Source: Tipula vernalis (Eukaryota; Arthropoda; Insecta; Diptera; Tipulidae). From it: a stretch of 64,000 nucleotides of DNA. Below are positions 32,553-43,808 of the stretch, piece by piece (position 1 is the stretch's first letter; every line of letters begins with the position of its first letter). Both the position numbers and the translations under genes were made by a program. The notes beneath the pieces are model-generated. The model saw only the letters and a list, made by a program, of their open reading frames with translations, searched no databases and was not told the origin of the DNA. The stretch spans positions 28,137,992 to 28,201,991 of the forward strand of contig OY282560.1 of NCBI GenBank assembly GCA_958295665.1. The letters run 5' to 3'.

Positions 32553-32991
32553 ATGCCACTGAGCATCTACGAATACAATACTCCACTCGTAACAATAAAA
32601 CAAGGAAATGGACGAATAATCCAAGGGAGTTTCAAGTTGATTCATGTCATCAATCTGAAAGATTATGAAGAAATCATGAATCGAATAACGCCATCAATCA
32701 ACCGCATTCATCAAGACAACATCCTTCAACCGCAATTGATCCATCAAATGAAAGTAATAACACAGCTGATTTCAGAACTAAAAGGTCACTCACGCGCGCA
32801 CAAAGATCAATAAACTGGATCGGTAGCGCCTGGAAGTGGATAGCAGGATCACCCGATGCTACTGATTGGGATCAGATAATAACTAGCAATTACAAGAATT
32901 ATACAACGAACACAAGGAAGCGGCCGCTATTGACGGAGGGATCATAGTCATTATTTGTGGCCTGATTGTCATTTTTTAAATACACAGGGCA
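32553..32991 (+). pseudogene. errantivirus env remnant
   Basis: An ATG at 32553 opens 86 codons with the features of the errantivirus envelope surface part, ending near SRAHKDQ. The next frame carries a basic cleavage-like site followed by SINWIGSAWKWIAG, the conserved segment after the cleavage site (32795-32860). About 90 bp further on, a short hydrophobic run GGIIVIICGLIVIF ends with a stop (about 32934-32980), which looks like the membrane anchor. Nearly all of the transmembrane subunit between is missing, so no working envelope can be made. Confidence 0.7.
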
Positions 32992-33127
32992 AGACTCGCT
33001 CATCGAAGGGGATTGCTGATCTTCTCAAAACCAACTGTCCAAGAGGAACTTCCCACTCATCAACCTGGAATTCAACCTATCCAGTTAAATTTTTGATCCA
33101 CGGGACGTGGATTTTTAAGAAGGGAGG

Positions 33128-33437
33128 AGTTAACACCATCAGTAATGTTGAATAAGCACAACGTGCTTAGTTGACACCAATGATAACACCGATCCAGCAC
33201 AAAGTGACTACCGAGACACGCGAAGACCAAATATGCTGATCTACCATAAATATAATGCAATTTAATATACCTTTTTCAATTTCTTAGAATAAGAATTTTT
33301 TATATTACTTTTTGCAAAGTAAGATAATTTTATTTTTATATAAAACCATGTAATTTGTGGTATAAGTTTAGTTTAAGTTTGGATTTTGATAAATAAAGTG
33401 TTTTTTTTAAACCGAATTCCATTCTAACTCATTAAGT
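33128..33437 (+). repeat. 3' LTR of the errantivirus
   Basis: Starts AGTTAACACC after the purine tract AAGAAGGGAGG (33117-33127) and ends ...AACTCATTAAG. The last 220 bp recur as the 5' LTR. The left edge is inferred from the purine tract and the AGTTA start. Confidence 0.75.
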
Positions 33438-34440
33438 TACATATACGGAGGAGCAGTCATATTGAATTCGGAAAGTAAGCAGCATATCAGATCTATGTGT
33501 ACTGTACACCTCAGTATTATAATAATAAAACGTAATAAAATATGTATTGATAACAAATAAATAGTGTCTCATTTAATATATAATAGAACTATTCTCTGTT
33601 GCGCAGGCCTAGAAGTCCTACCCTCTCGAACGCTCTATCCTTAAGTAGCATTGACGTCCGTTAACTATCGTTAGGTTAGTATTGAGAGACCCATTATTAG
33701 TTGAGTAAGTGGTTTTCTTGCTTATTTTATTTGAATAGGTTGTTTATTGACATAAAGTCGTCACTTTTGACTTTTGATTACGATTTTATTGTGTTGATCA
33801 TAATCAATTCAATTTTACTCAGATAAAGTTCATCTAGCTCGTTGTATTGGGCGTATATCAAAATTAGATAGATGTAAACAGACATGCAACGTCTAATGCT
33901 ACTTTTGATTGCATGAATTCCGTTTATTTTGCCGTGTAGGGAATACGATCCTTACAGGCATAGATTTTAAATGTTTATTTTCGGTCAATACTCACTTAAT
34001 TCCGCCCTGATTAGTTTGATCCATAGACTGCTGTAACTACAAGATGTCATCCTTTTAACGTAATATCATCTGAAAGTGGCATCCCGTTCTGATTAAGCAG
34101 CTGAAAAGAGAAAACTACTACCAGTTAAACAACTTCCGCATTCTAAAATATTTTAACAGATTTACTTGGCAGAGTTTTGCAAACCTTTTTGGTGAAACAC
34201 TAGAATCTTTCCTAATGATGGTGAGCATTAATGAAACATTTGATTGGTTTCAGTCAATATTAATATATTTTAAATTTTCCATTTTTTATCATTTAAATTC
34301 TAAATTATAATCACACAATAGATTTAATAAAATGTTTAGTACTTCAAAGCAATAATTAAAATTAATCGAAACGGTTGCTTGAGAAGGGTAATATCTACCA
34401 ATGATGGATTGCGGAATAGATTCATTACCACTATGCCTTT
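33438..34440. other. intergenic, no gene recognised
   Basis: One kilobase between the errantivirus and NAA35. 33520-33610 is AT-rich with AATAAA words and then TGTTGCGCAGGCC, which could be an old LTR edge, but I cannot support it. The NAA35 3' untranslated region must lie in 34440 downward; an ATTAAA variant signal is present on the minus strand near 34323. Confidence 0.4.
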
Positions 34441-36767
34441 CTATTGGCACTTTATAATCGGAAAATAACGATGCGATGAGAAATCAAATTCTGGTAATTT
34501 TGTTGATTCCTTCTTGTGACCCGTCGACATAACTTTCATCACAATATAATTCACTTTGGCTATACGCAACATATCATGCATCTCTTGATCAGGATTCGGT
34601 ATCGCCTCCAATATCGACCGTGTTTGATGGAAATGTTTGGCCGCGGCCAAATATAAATCGGATGCGTTCGACTTAAGCAAATGGGTTCGCATTTCTTTGA
34701 ACTCAATATATGGAACGGGTGGTGGTGTCGTGAGCCCGGCAAATGGCGCGAAACGATGATCAAAACGAACCTTTTCATTATCGAACACGGATAGCGGTTG
34801 GATAATACGACCTTCTTTAGCGAATCCAGCCAAACCTTTATAGTAACCGCCACACATATTCTGCATCGCCTGATTGTACATAATCTCACGGCAATATGGT
34901 TTGACTTTTTTTTTCTTATTCGGTTTTGGTTTACGTTGCTGCTTCGATGACGATGGTTTCTCTTCGCTTAGATATTCCTGCTCCAAGAGAAAAGAATCGG
35001 CACGCGTAAGGGCCGACACAACCCAGCCAAATAAAAATTCGTATAGATACCAAAATATGTAGAGATACTCGTGAATACTGTAGAGTTCTAATTCGAGTCC
35101 GGACAATAGGAATAGTCCCATTGCGCGCAAGCAATGGTATAACACCCATGTGCCAAAACATGCTAGATGTTGGCGTGGTGCCTCATTTTTGATTGCTAAC
35201 GAATGCAGGTAAGCATCTACCCGTTCAGCTTCATCTTGAAGATTTGCAAAATCATCGAGAAGGCGGGCCAAACGATCTCGCTGTCGGGCTCGATTGAAGC
35301 CACAGATCTGTAAAAATGTAATGAATACGTGCATATTCATACTGTAGTAGAAAAATGAATCGACGCATTCTCGAGCTTGTTGATTATTGTAGAGAGGATT
35401 TCGCGGCATTAACACCGGAGGCGCAATAAACGCTTTAGCCGATTCTTTGAGCACATCACTAATGTCACTTACTCCGAATACGGTATTTGGCACGGGAAGA
35501 TATAAATATTGCAGAATGCTGCGCGACAAGAGACATGTCCCCGATTTTTTACTAAACTCCATGAAAAAGTTTAACGCATTGTGATACGTTGTGCAATTAG
35601 TCACTTTACAGGCTAGTTTTACCCGCTGCACCAAACTCTCAAGAAACGACATACTCAAATGGCGATCTTTAATCTTAATGTAACGCGGAAAAGTTGGCGG
35701 CAACAATCTTTGATTGACATGCGGTGAAAATCCCATTGGGTTTGGTGCTTCCGACTTTGGATCTGGTTGTGTGCCTTTCTCTATCGTCTTCTTAATAAGC
35801 GGCACTAAATCAGCCGCCCCGTTCAACAGTCGGACGCTTTCATTAAGATCCGCCTCACTTGGTGGATTTCGCTTGTCTCGATTATCGGAACCCCACAAAA
35901 TAAATAAAATTTTCAGTAAAAACCGTAAAAATTTCAGTCGATTAATCACGCCATGAACATCTTCCGGAATAATCTCGTTATTCTTTGATTTTTTAATCAG
36001 CTCCTCTTCCGCATTCTTCAAATTCTCTAAACACTTTTGTTCCGCCACTTTTGGGAATACACTGAATCCAAACTTGGCTGCCTGAAAATCCTCATCCTCG
36101 AATATCATCGAATGTATCACAAACCGACTGATATAGTCGATCAATTTGTGCACCCCATTACAAAAGGACTGTAGACTTTTGTCCTCAATAGATTGTGGCT
36201 CGTGTAAATATAAACACGTGAATACGGTTTGTGCCATCGAATGACCCTCGAGCCAAGAAACGAGACAAGAAAATATTCCGTCAAAAATACCAATCAATTC
36301 GGACGTTTCAAATCCGTCCAATTTTAGTAAGCCCAATTTAACTGCATTCTCAAAATTTAACGGTGGCGGTGTATCCTTATTGCAACACATGCCCGCATCC
36401 ATTTTTGGGTCCATCATTTCAATAGCAGACATTGCCTCGAACAGGCCAAACATTTCATGATGCATTAGCTCACCCAAACGCAATTCTTTGATTGATTCGA
36501 AAAAATCCTTTGTTATCTCGTGCCATTCATACAACTTTGGTTGGTACTGGACAAATTTGCTCGATGTCTCTGAATGATTATCGTTTCCACCATTATTACC
36601 GCCGTCTGTCTCCGTTTCCAACGGCATCGTCCTCTCCAAACTGGGAGGCGGTGGCTCAATTTCACTGGCACTCGGTACATCACTATAAACAAAATAAGTC
36701 ACATTAATTTTATACGGCCGGATACTTACAAATGTATTTTATTTTACTCTGTGTTCACTTCGGCCAT
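34441..36767 (-). CDS. Naa35: NAA35, auxiliary subunit of the NatC N-terminal acetyltransferase
   Basis: Two exons, 36767-36748 and 36682-34441, give 753 residues, close to the roughly 725 of the human protein. NAA35 (Mak10) anchors the NAA30 catalytic and NAA38 subunits at the ribosome for acetylation of Met-hydrophobic N termini. The Mak10 signature is unmistakable: LRLGELMHHEMFGLFEAMSA, then IEMMDPKMDAGM, and SWLEGHSMAQTVFTCLYLHEP. Later blocks match family carboxyl parts (FLQICGFNRARQRDRLAR, MCGGYYKGLAGFAKEGRI). A lysine-rich insert lies near residue 590. The start is placed in a 20-nt coding exon (MAEVNT) joined across a 65-bp intron (36683-36747; GTAAAA donor, TTTATAG acceptor), because the single-exon alternative starts inside the intron with a hydrophobic MTYFVYS. 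Confidence 0.93.
36683..36747 (-). other. first intron of NAA35
   Basis: 65 bp, minus strand, GTAAAAT donor and TTGTTTATAG acceptor; typical insect size. Splicing joins phase 2 (GA + T) to make an Asp codon. A second GTAAGT within it at about 36731 would place TAA in the exon and is rejected. Confidence 0.75.
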
Positions 36768-37234
36768 TGGTTTTCGATTTTTTTTTTATTGGTTGTTTCA
36801 ATTTTTTACAGAAATTCTAATTATTTGGATATTGTAGCAAAAAAAAAATTTTTCTCTCGACTTTTGTCATTATTTTGACATTTGAATTATAGTGAAAATT
36901 TTTTTTAAGTTCAGTGGGTTTGCCATAAAAAAACAATTTAGTACACAATAAAGGATTTTACAAGTAAAGTTTAGCAGCGCAGAAAAATCCCAAAAGACGG
37001 AACTTTTGCTAACGCTTACGGATACCCTATAAAGACGGAAATTTCAATGGCTATCATGGTAAATGTCGACTTTTAATTAGTTACGCATTTGATTCTAATT
37101 TTTACTCGTTCAATCCTTATAATAAAAATAAGCAATAAGATAACCTTAAAGAATATGAAGGAGATTAAAATTTGATCTAACATTTTTGTTTTATTCCGAT
37201 TACCTTACTTTTCAGAAAGGTAAATACATTTACC
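36768..37234. promoter_or_regulatory. upstream region of NAA35
   Basis: AT-rich, with long A and T runs at 36779-36787 and 36840-36852. TTTTGACATTT at 36873-36883 also occurs upstream of the TARBP1-like gene. No TATA box at a convincing position. The Mag remnant starts near its far end. Confidence 0.4.
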
Positions 37235-37757
37235 TTATGTAAATATTTCTGCTGTTGAGGTACCTTTAAGGATGTAAACATGTCTTATTTTTGTTATTTT
37301 TCCGTTTAGAGTGGACGCTGTTTTGAGTTCTGGTGTTGGCTCGAGTTCGATTTGCAGGTCGGCTTCGGTTGTCTGCGGTAGTTGTGGATACTGCGGAACA
37401 ACGATCGGGTCTACTGCATGTCGCGTTGGTCGCAACCCGAAAGTGTCCATTACGACGTTGTCGTCGTTTGATGGCGCTGTATAGACGAAAAGCGCTCGGA
37501 ATTGGTTGGCGTGGCATCTGATCTTCTTTTGGCCAGTCTTCACGTATACCAGGACCATGTAGTCGAATTGTATGAGCTTAAAGAAAATCATAAGTGCAAC
37601 CTCAAACTATTTGTAACTCGCCCCGTGGTAGCTGGTGGCGGGTTAATCAAATCCAACTTGGTGCGCATCTTTCGGTCGGTCATCAGTTGGAGCGGTGACT
37701 TATCCCTGAGTGCTGCCGATGGTGTGAAGCTGTAGCAGTGTGTGTGTGTGTGTGTCC
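37235..37757 (-). pseudogene. integrase end of the outer Mag element
   Basis: On the minus strand: YSFTPSAALRDKSPLQLMT, then MRTKLDLINPPP, and in another frame KKIRCHANQFRALFV and FGLRPTRHAVDPIVVPQ. These match, block for block, the second Mag copy (DKSPFQLMT, MRTKLDLIKPPP, KVTCHANQLRTRF, FELRPTQRVVEPIIVPQ at 59820-60240). A TG microsatellite marks the right end. Confidence 0.85.
37739..37755. repeat. TG microsatellite at an element junction
   Basis: About eight TG units. It lies exactly where Mag coding gives way to CsRn1-type coding, so it may have arisen at the breakpoint. Confidence 0.8.
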
Positions 37758-37776
37758 GTGTCGGGTGCCTCAATAA

Positions 37777-38473
37777 TGTGGCTCCGCAAAGTGGTTTTTT
37801 TGCAAGTTTTGCTCCATTGATCTGACCAGTCCCCTACTCGAACATCTTTGCTGTCATCATTTTTTTTGCCTTCAAATATTCGTTCAATATTGTCTGGTTT
37901 TGTGCCGCAAAAGTTCAACATGCCTAAAAATCATCGTAATTGTTTCGCGATGCCGATTTCGCGAAGTGACATTTATCGAGTGCAGCGTCGCTTAATTTGC
38001 AAAAAATAATTTCTAGGTGCTCAAAATGTTCATTAGGTAATTGTGGTTGATGCTACTAATATGTTCTAGAGATGGATGAAACAGAAAATGAGATCTTGTA
38101 TGTAATACCGAATGCATAAATCTAGGGAAAGTACTGCCAGCATTTCTTAACCCGAACGTCATACGAGTAAACTCATTTGGCCCGAACGACGTTGAGATGG
38201 CTGTTTTATCTGTGTCCGTGTCTTCTATTGGTATCTGGTGGTACGCCCTAACCAGATCAATCGTGTTAAAATATGCCGTTCCTTTTAGTTGTGTGAAATC
38301 GTGTAGGAACGGAATGGGTATCTGTCTGACACAGTCACGTTGTTTAAACCGCGATAACCTCCACAAGATCTCCAATCGCCGTTCTTCTTGGGAACTAAGT
38401 GAAACGGGCTCACCCAAGGATTATTCGAACGACGACGACAGATATCCAGCTGCATTGATTTTGCGTTGATCAC
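37777..38473 (-). pseudogene. CsRn1-type reverse transcriptase remnant
   Basis: Fingers [17 protein letters not shown] sit in one frame (about 38430-38360). The next frame gives TAYFNTIDLVRAYHQIPIED and FTRMTFGLRNAGSTF, ending in a destroyed catalytic box (SLEH where YLDD is expected). It continues with HFEHLEIIFCKLSDA and, near 37780, ATLLRHP at the start of RNase H. Confidence 0.75.
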
Positions 38474-38854
38474 TCAGATGGTTGGTACCACGACATGAGT
38501 TTTGGTTGTTAAAGTGGAAATTGCCGTTAATGGGTCGAGTAATCTGCTGTGTGGGATTTGGATGTCGACTACCTAGTAGTGCTGACTGGTTCAGGAAATC
38601 GTTTCCTATTGGCATTGTGACCTCGGCGATTACGAAAAGTAAATCAAAATGGATTAGTCGTTTGCCGATTGTTTTTACAGCGGAACCGTTTGCCGTGTGT
38701 AGTGTAAACTACGGGTTGTGATTCCTCCGATCGCCTGTGATGAGGTGTAAGACAGATACCTATATGTCGAAAAGTTGGATTGAGTTTTGTCGCATGCCGC
38801 CGTTTGCGCTAGATGAGCTAGTTTTTTATCTTGAATTCTGACCATCGTGAACTA

Positions 38855-39480
38855 GTTGGCTTGCAGTTTCGTGCAGCTTCCTGAAATAAAACGTGGTAGA
38901 AACAAAGTCATGACTCGTTGTTATTGTTTTTGTTTCCGTTTGATCGAGATGGAGTAGTGTTCCGGTTCGATTTTTCGCCATTATATGAGTGGCTCTTTGA
39001 CTGATTCTGTTTCAAGACTCGGTCCATGTTACCCAGACGTCGGTTGATTTCGTGGATTTATGTTGACGTGCTGTTCTTGGGACATTGTCTCTAACAACCT
39101 ATCGGCTAGTGCGGCCAGCTGAGTGGCAGACAACGTGTCAGCAGTGATTGGAAGCACTTCTTGTGCTCGGATCGGTATGCGCTTAAGCCAAACAGTTTTT
39201 ATGAAATCATCATTTACCGTGGTTCCGTCATTATTTTGTGGCCGTCGAAGTAGATGTGATGGCGTCATGTTCCCTAGTTCGGTCCATTGTACGAGACGAT
39301 GAATTTGGATTGCCTTCATTTCCCCCATTTGATTGAGTACAGCTGTCTTTAAGTCGGTGTATTGGGTCGCCGATCGTGTGCCTGTGATTATGTCGCTTAA
39401 TAGTTTTCCATCTCAAGGCAAATTGGGACTCGATGATGTGTGAAACCACAGTCCCATTTTTTGTGTCGTTAACGGTGATA
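38855..39480 (-). pseudogene. CsRn1-type gag remnant
   Basis: The 99-codon piece at 39328-39029 (QIHRLVQWTELGNMTPSHLL, KTVWLKRIPIRAQEVLPIT, LAALADRLLE) matches the CsRn1 gag core. Upstream in another frame ATQYTDLKTAVL continues the match. The zinc motif lies at 38910-38860. Frame changes separate all three. Confidence 0.7.
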
Positions 39481-39589
39481 ATTTGATTGATAGAGGCGCG
39501 ACATGGGTGACCGCTGACTGATGATTGCCGGAAATGGTTCGGTATCGGTCCCTGGCTTGTATTCCTACATTGCCCTCCGTATACCTCTA

Positions 39590-40167
39590 CCGGTGAGCTG
39601 TTTTACAGCCCGGCTGGAAACGGTTCAGCTAAAGCAAGCCGCAGTGCATCCAGTTCCACTTGCAGGAACGTATCAGATATGTCGATGACAGTGAAAACTG
39701 TATTGCCGGCGAGTTTGCCAGAATTCCCTTTTGCATTGGCAGCGGTTACTTTTTTCGCTCCAGTGCGTCATTGTGACATATGGAGTAGTGAGCAGTAATA
39801 CGTATGCGGCCGTCGATCATTTTGGTTGGTAAGATAGCGCCCATAGACGAATAAGTTCGTGTCCGATTGGCTTTAAGCCTGCATTTGGCATCGGCTCTGC
39901 GCATGACGTTTTTATCTGGTTGCTTCGGCCTAAGATTTCGGAGAAGACCCTAGGGAATTTTGCTTCTACCTCGAGTTCGAGAGTGCGTCGACCATTGTTT
40001 ACTGTGTTGACATTGTGACAGTAGACTAAAGGTGGTACATCCTACAATTTCAGTTTTATCGACCATTCGTTGCCGAAAAGGTTCAGCAATGACGGTGAGA
40101 CTTCCAGATGATTCCAGTAGCTTCGTGTTTGCCTATCTTGAAACATTCCACGATTCTAAAAATGGAA
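39590..40167 (-). pseudogene. RT start of the outer Mag element
   Basis: On the minus strand LLNLFGNEWSIKLKL, DVPPLVYCHNVNTVNNG and RRTLELEVEAKFPRVFSEILG match the second Mag copy (WDVPPSVYCHNIKTIN, TLEQVVEANFPLLFSKTLG at 57570-57680). DGRIRITAHYS and FTVIDISDTFLQVELD follow in later frames. It ends at the copia LTR edge, where TTTAA is duplicated. Confidence 0.85.
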
Positions 40168-40172
40168 TTTAA

Positions 40173-40370
40173 CTAAGCAGAGCTGGAAACTTGAAAATAA
40201 AACACGAATGATTCCAGATTAATTTTTATTTTAAAAATCCTTTTATTTTGCTTCTTTTAGGTTGTGTCACTTGAAAAAATTATTGTTGACTCAAGTGAAG
40301 TTAGCTACAATAGTTAAATACAGTGAAACATATGAAATGATTCGAATGCGTTCAATGCTTATTTCCAATA
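40173..40370 (-). repeat. 3' LTR of the nested copia element
   Basis: The 60 bp nearest the polypurine tract (40311-40370) are identical to 56133-56192. The minus strand starts TATTGGAAAT, a variant of TGTTGGAAA. Two AATAAA words lie on the minus strand near 40247 and 40230. The far edge rests on the TTTAA duplication only. Confidence 0.6.
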
Positions 40371-40386
40371 CTCCTCCTCATTCGAA
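40371..40386 (-). promoter_or_regulatory. polypurine tract of the nested copia element
   Basis: The minus strand reads GAATGAGGAGGAG directly before the LTR start TATTGG. Confidence 0.7.
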
Positions 40387-40392
40387 TCATCA

Positions 40393-42035
40393 GTTAATTC
40401 CACATGCATCCCGAAGAACATTGACACGAGGTCCCGCCAATGGTTTTGTCAACAAATCTGTCACCATAGTTTCCGTAGGGCAATATTGGCATGTAACAAT
40501 ACATTTGTCGATGTAATCCTTGACAAATGCCTCTCGAACAATTTCTCCTCCTTAATGAATTTCAAACAACTTCGATTGTCTTCGAAAATTGTTGTCGGTT
40601 TTTCAATGCGTTGATCGAAATCATTGAGTAAGCGACGAATCCAATTCGCCTCTTGACATGCTTCAGACAACGCAATAAATTCTGCTTCAGTTGATGATAA
40701 CGCAATGCAATCCTATCTTCGACTGCACCAACTATGAGAATATCGTTACAATACAGATTTTGACTTTCTGCTTGCACGATCATCAGCCCAACTTGCATCT
40801 GCATATCCAGTACCCTTGAGATACTTTAATACTCGTTTCAATTCGTCCAATCCTCCTGGTTTGGACTGGACATCTTTTGTGCTAGAATTGAAACTGCTGC
40901 CGATATGTCAGGTCTCGTGTTGACTGATATGTACAGTAAGCAACCGAGCAACTTTTGATATTTGCCGTTGCCTAACAACAAATCCGTATCTCCTCCTTTA
41001 CCATATCCAATTGATAATGGAACTGAGGACTCCTTTGCATCAGACATTTGGAAATCCTTTAACGTGTAGTAGCCACCTGCTTCCTTCTTGACTTGAAGAC
41101 TCAAGAAATCCTTAATCTCTCCCAAGTTCTTAATCTTGAATTTCGAACTTAAAAACGTTTCGCACTTAGAGATTATCTCGTTGTTTTCACCAGCAATGAC
41201 CACATCGTCAACGTATATTAATACGTAGCATATTTTTCCATCATGTTTGTAGGTGTACAAGCATGGATCATTTTTGCTTTGAACAAAGCCGAAATCGATG
41301 AGAATTTGATGAATTGTTTTGTTCCAATGGCGCGCTGATTGCTTTAGACCACATAAACTCCGTTTTAGTAGACACACTAAATCTTCGCCGCCTCCAACTT
41401 TGAATCCTGGAGGTTGTCTCATGTAAATTGTTTCAGACAATTCACTGTTGAGAAAACCCGTTTTCGCATCTAGATGATAAACCTTCATGTCCTTGTTTGC
41501 TGCCACTGTAAGCAATGTTCGAAACGTAGTTTGACGAACAACTGGAGCAAACACCTGATCATAGCCAGTACCGTATTTTTGCGAAAAACCTTGAGCAACA
41601 AGCCTTGCCTTGTGTCTGACTACTTTTCCATCTGAATTGCACTTTAGCTTGTAAATCCACTTGCAGCCAACTAGATTTGCTCCTTCTGGAATTTTCACAA
41701 GCTCCCATGTTTGATTCTCCATCAATGACTTCATCTCATCTGTCATTGCTGGAATCCACAGCCTCTTTTGATCACCCTTGATAGCTTCTACGTAGCACTT
41801 TGGTTCTTGAATGACTGAACTCACCACGTTCATTTCTTCAATAAGTTTCTTTGGTGGAATTCCTTTGTTAGCACGTTGTGATCGTCTAACAGTTTGCTCT
41901 TCATCTTCATTCTGAACGTGATCTTGTATTGGATTCTCTTTCTGAACTTCCTCATCGATTAATTCCTTTTGCACCTGATCCTTTTCTGCATCTTTAAAGT
42001 TGTTCAACTCTGAATTGTCGATAATTTGTTCCTGT
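40393..42035 (-). pseudogene. nested copia RT and RNase H
   Basis: The main open part (42007-40838, 389 codons) has RRSQRANKGIPPKK, WIYKLKCNSDGKVVRHKARL, LKVYHLDAKTGFLNSEL-type palm motifs, LCGLKQSARHWN and catalytic YVDDVVIAG near 41205. RNase H follows in two more frames (SEACQEANWIRRLL, FEDNRSCLKF), and the tail DLLTKPLAGPRVNVL ends with TAA near 40393. Frame changes near 40830 and 40680. It begins exactly at the Osvaldo-like element; across it the copia frame is continuous with the integrase piece at 52279 except for one TAA. Confidence 0.88.
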
Positions 42036-43794
42036 TGTAACAGCTACGCCGTTCCAATTTTATTGTCTGCAATCTGCATAATTTTTTTTTTGCGTATATA
42101 GCGCCTAAATGCCGTTTGGTTAAGCAGTTGTATGTTTATTTATTTGTTTTGGTCGATAAAGAGGTGCATACCGATAATCCCTAAATAAATATTTATGTTG
42201 ATAGATGCCGCGGTTGTTTGAGTTGATGCGATAATAAAAAATTTGCGCGCGAAAAGAAAATATTGGTGGGGGGTTTGGTTATAAAACGGGCGTTTGAAGA
42301 TTTCGCGAGGAGTCTATGTCTAAGTCTGAGTCTGAATTAAACTATTAAAAAAAATAAAAATAAAATAATAATAATAGAAAATAAAAATAAGAAATATAAG
42401 TGTATAATTTTGAAAAATAGTGCCGAAGATTTTTTTAGTGGATTAAAAAGTTGAGTCAGTTTATCGGAGTTGAAGTAATAATAATTTACTTTAAGATAAA
42501 TCCGAAAAAAAAAAAAAATAAAAAAAAAAAAAATTTTTGTTTTGGTGAGAAAAATTTTTTTTTCTGGAAAATTCTAGAACAGAAAAAAACTATAAATAAT
42601 CATTGTAAAAACTTAATTTCATATAGACAAGTAACTAGAATAATGGTGATTAAATTATAATGGACACTTTCGGCCATCATTTTTTTTTCTGTTTTAAATA
42701 AGATTACATATTATACATTAAGTGATTATCAGAATAACTGGTTAAATTGTAGACTAATAGTTGTGCTGTGCCGGGGGTGTGAGAAGTGAAACATCGCGGA
42801 AAATAACAATAAAACATACAAAAAACTGAAACTTAAAGTGTTGTGTAAAGTGTAACTTTGTGGCGTATTGGATTCCACTACTTATAAAAAAAAAAAAAAA
42901 CTGAAACTTAAATAAATCAAATCGAAACAGAATCAAATTAATAAAAAAATAAATAAAACAAGTATCATAATTAAAACTGTGCTGTGAGTTAGTGACTGTG
43001 TTAGAAAAAACAAAAAATTACTGTTGCAACAATAATAAACAGACAATTTTATATCTCCTATAAACAATTGGAGTTAGCGAATTTTAACTTCGCCACATGA
43101 AATAAAAATATATCTACGCAATGAATGATCGCCTAAATGGTGATACAGTATTACAACAAGTATTTCTACAATCAACAGGCTGCAACGATATATAGTTAAG
43201 TTTTTAATTTTTTTTTATTTGATCATACATAGTTTCTTTATATCATTATATTTACTATTCTTATGGTTACTAGTTTTTTTTTGTTAATTAGCATTAATTT
43301 TCCGGTGTAGGGTAGTTTTAAGTTAGCTAGGTTAGGTAGTTTTTATGTAGTTTTAATTGAATTCCTTTGTTCACAAGAATTGTTCTTTTCTTGCCAAAAT
43401 AAATTTTTTTTGATTTTTTCCGATTGTTGCATAAAAATTAAGATGAGTTTTTTTTTTTTGCTCAATAGAGTATAACAAATAATAATGAGTTGCTAATTAT
43501 CAAACTGCGGATGAGTTAGGGTGAATCGGTGTGTTGAACATACAGGTAGGTATTCAGAACCATCCTTTCCCGCGGTTAAACCCGATCTACACATACTTTT
43601 AAATCCCCACGCCCATAACCCTGATGCATAGCCGGCAACAACCGCTCAAGAGTCCCTGTGTAGGTCCAATTCTGTTAGCACAATGCGTGTTTTGGAGGAT
43701 AATTAGTTAATTCTTATCGTTCATTATTGTTTTTTTAAATTTTAATTTCAAATTTAGTTTTTGGGATATCCTCCAGAACAGGCAAAGTGTTACA
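42036..43794 (+). repeat. 5' LTR of the Osvaldo-like element (1,759 bp)
   Basis: Same length as the 3' LTR; I see two differences (G42146 versus A50630, T42325 versus C50809). A TATAAAA at 42280-42286 could drive transcription. It has long A runs and T runs. Confidence 0.95.
42280..42286 (+). promoter_or_regulatory. TATA box in the 5' LTR
   Basis: TATAAAA in a locally GC-richer context (GGTTATAAAACGGGCG), with possible start sites about 30 bp on. The copy in the 3' LTR is at 50764. Confidence 0.6.
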
Positions 43795-43795
43795 G

Positions 43796-43808
43796 TGGCG
43801 CCCAAACA
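43796..43808 (+). promoter_or_regulatory. primer binding site, tRNA-Lys-like
   Basis: TGGCGCCCAAACA, one base after the LTR end; resembles tRNA-Lys primer sites. Confidence 0.65.

Larger units (their letters stand above)
27362..33437 (+). mobile_element. errantivirus (gypsy-group endogenous retrovirus), defective
   Basis: 5' LTR, tRNA-Lys-like primer site, repeat-rich leader, gag, pol, an env remnant, polypurine tract and 3' LTR occur in order. The two LTRs share about 220 bp with one substitution and one 4-bp indel seen. Breaks: a TGA in gag (28457), frameshifts in protease (about 29553) and at the RNase H-integrase border (about 31175), and a large internal loss in env. The 5' LTR lacks its first 90 bp or so. 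The right flank TACATATA fits the alternating pyrimidine-purine sites that errantiviruses prefer (established knowledge). Confidence 0.85.
37760..39580 (-). mobile_element. CsRn1-clade gypsy fragment inside the outer Mag element
   Basis: On the minus strand it runs from gag (39450) to the start of RNase H (37777), without LTRs. CsRn1 hallmarks are the gag phrase LVQWTELGNMTPSHLLRR, a single C-x2-H-x8-C zinc motif (CFYHVLFQEAARNC, about 38910-38860) and the RT phrase YFNTIDLVRAYHQIPI. Both ends are truncated, and the Mag segments that should flank it are also partly missing, so it is not a simple insertion. Confidence 0.75.

Noticed and set aside
36731..36736. GTAAGT donor in the NAA35 upstream region
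   Set aside because: Using it would leave a TAA stop after MAEVNTE in the first exon.
42451..42660. 69-codon frame repeated at 50935-51144
   Set aside because: It is identical only because it lies in the two LTRs; the product is low-complexity Lys/Asn-rich sequence from A runs.
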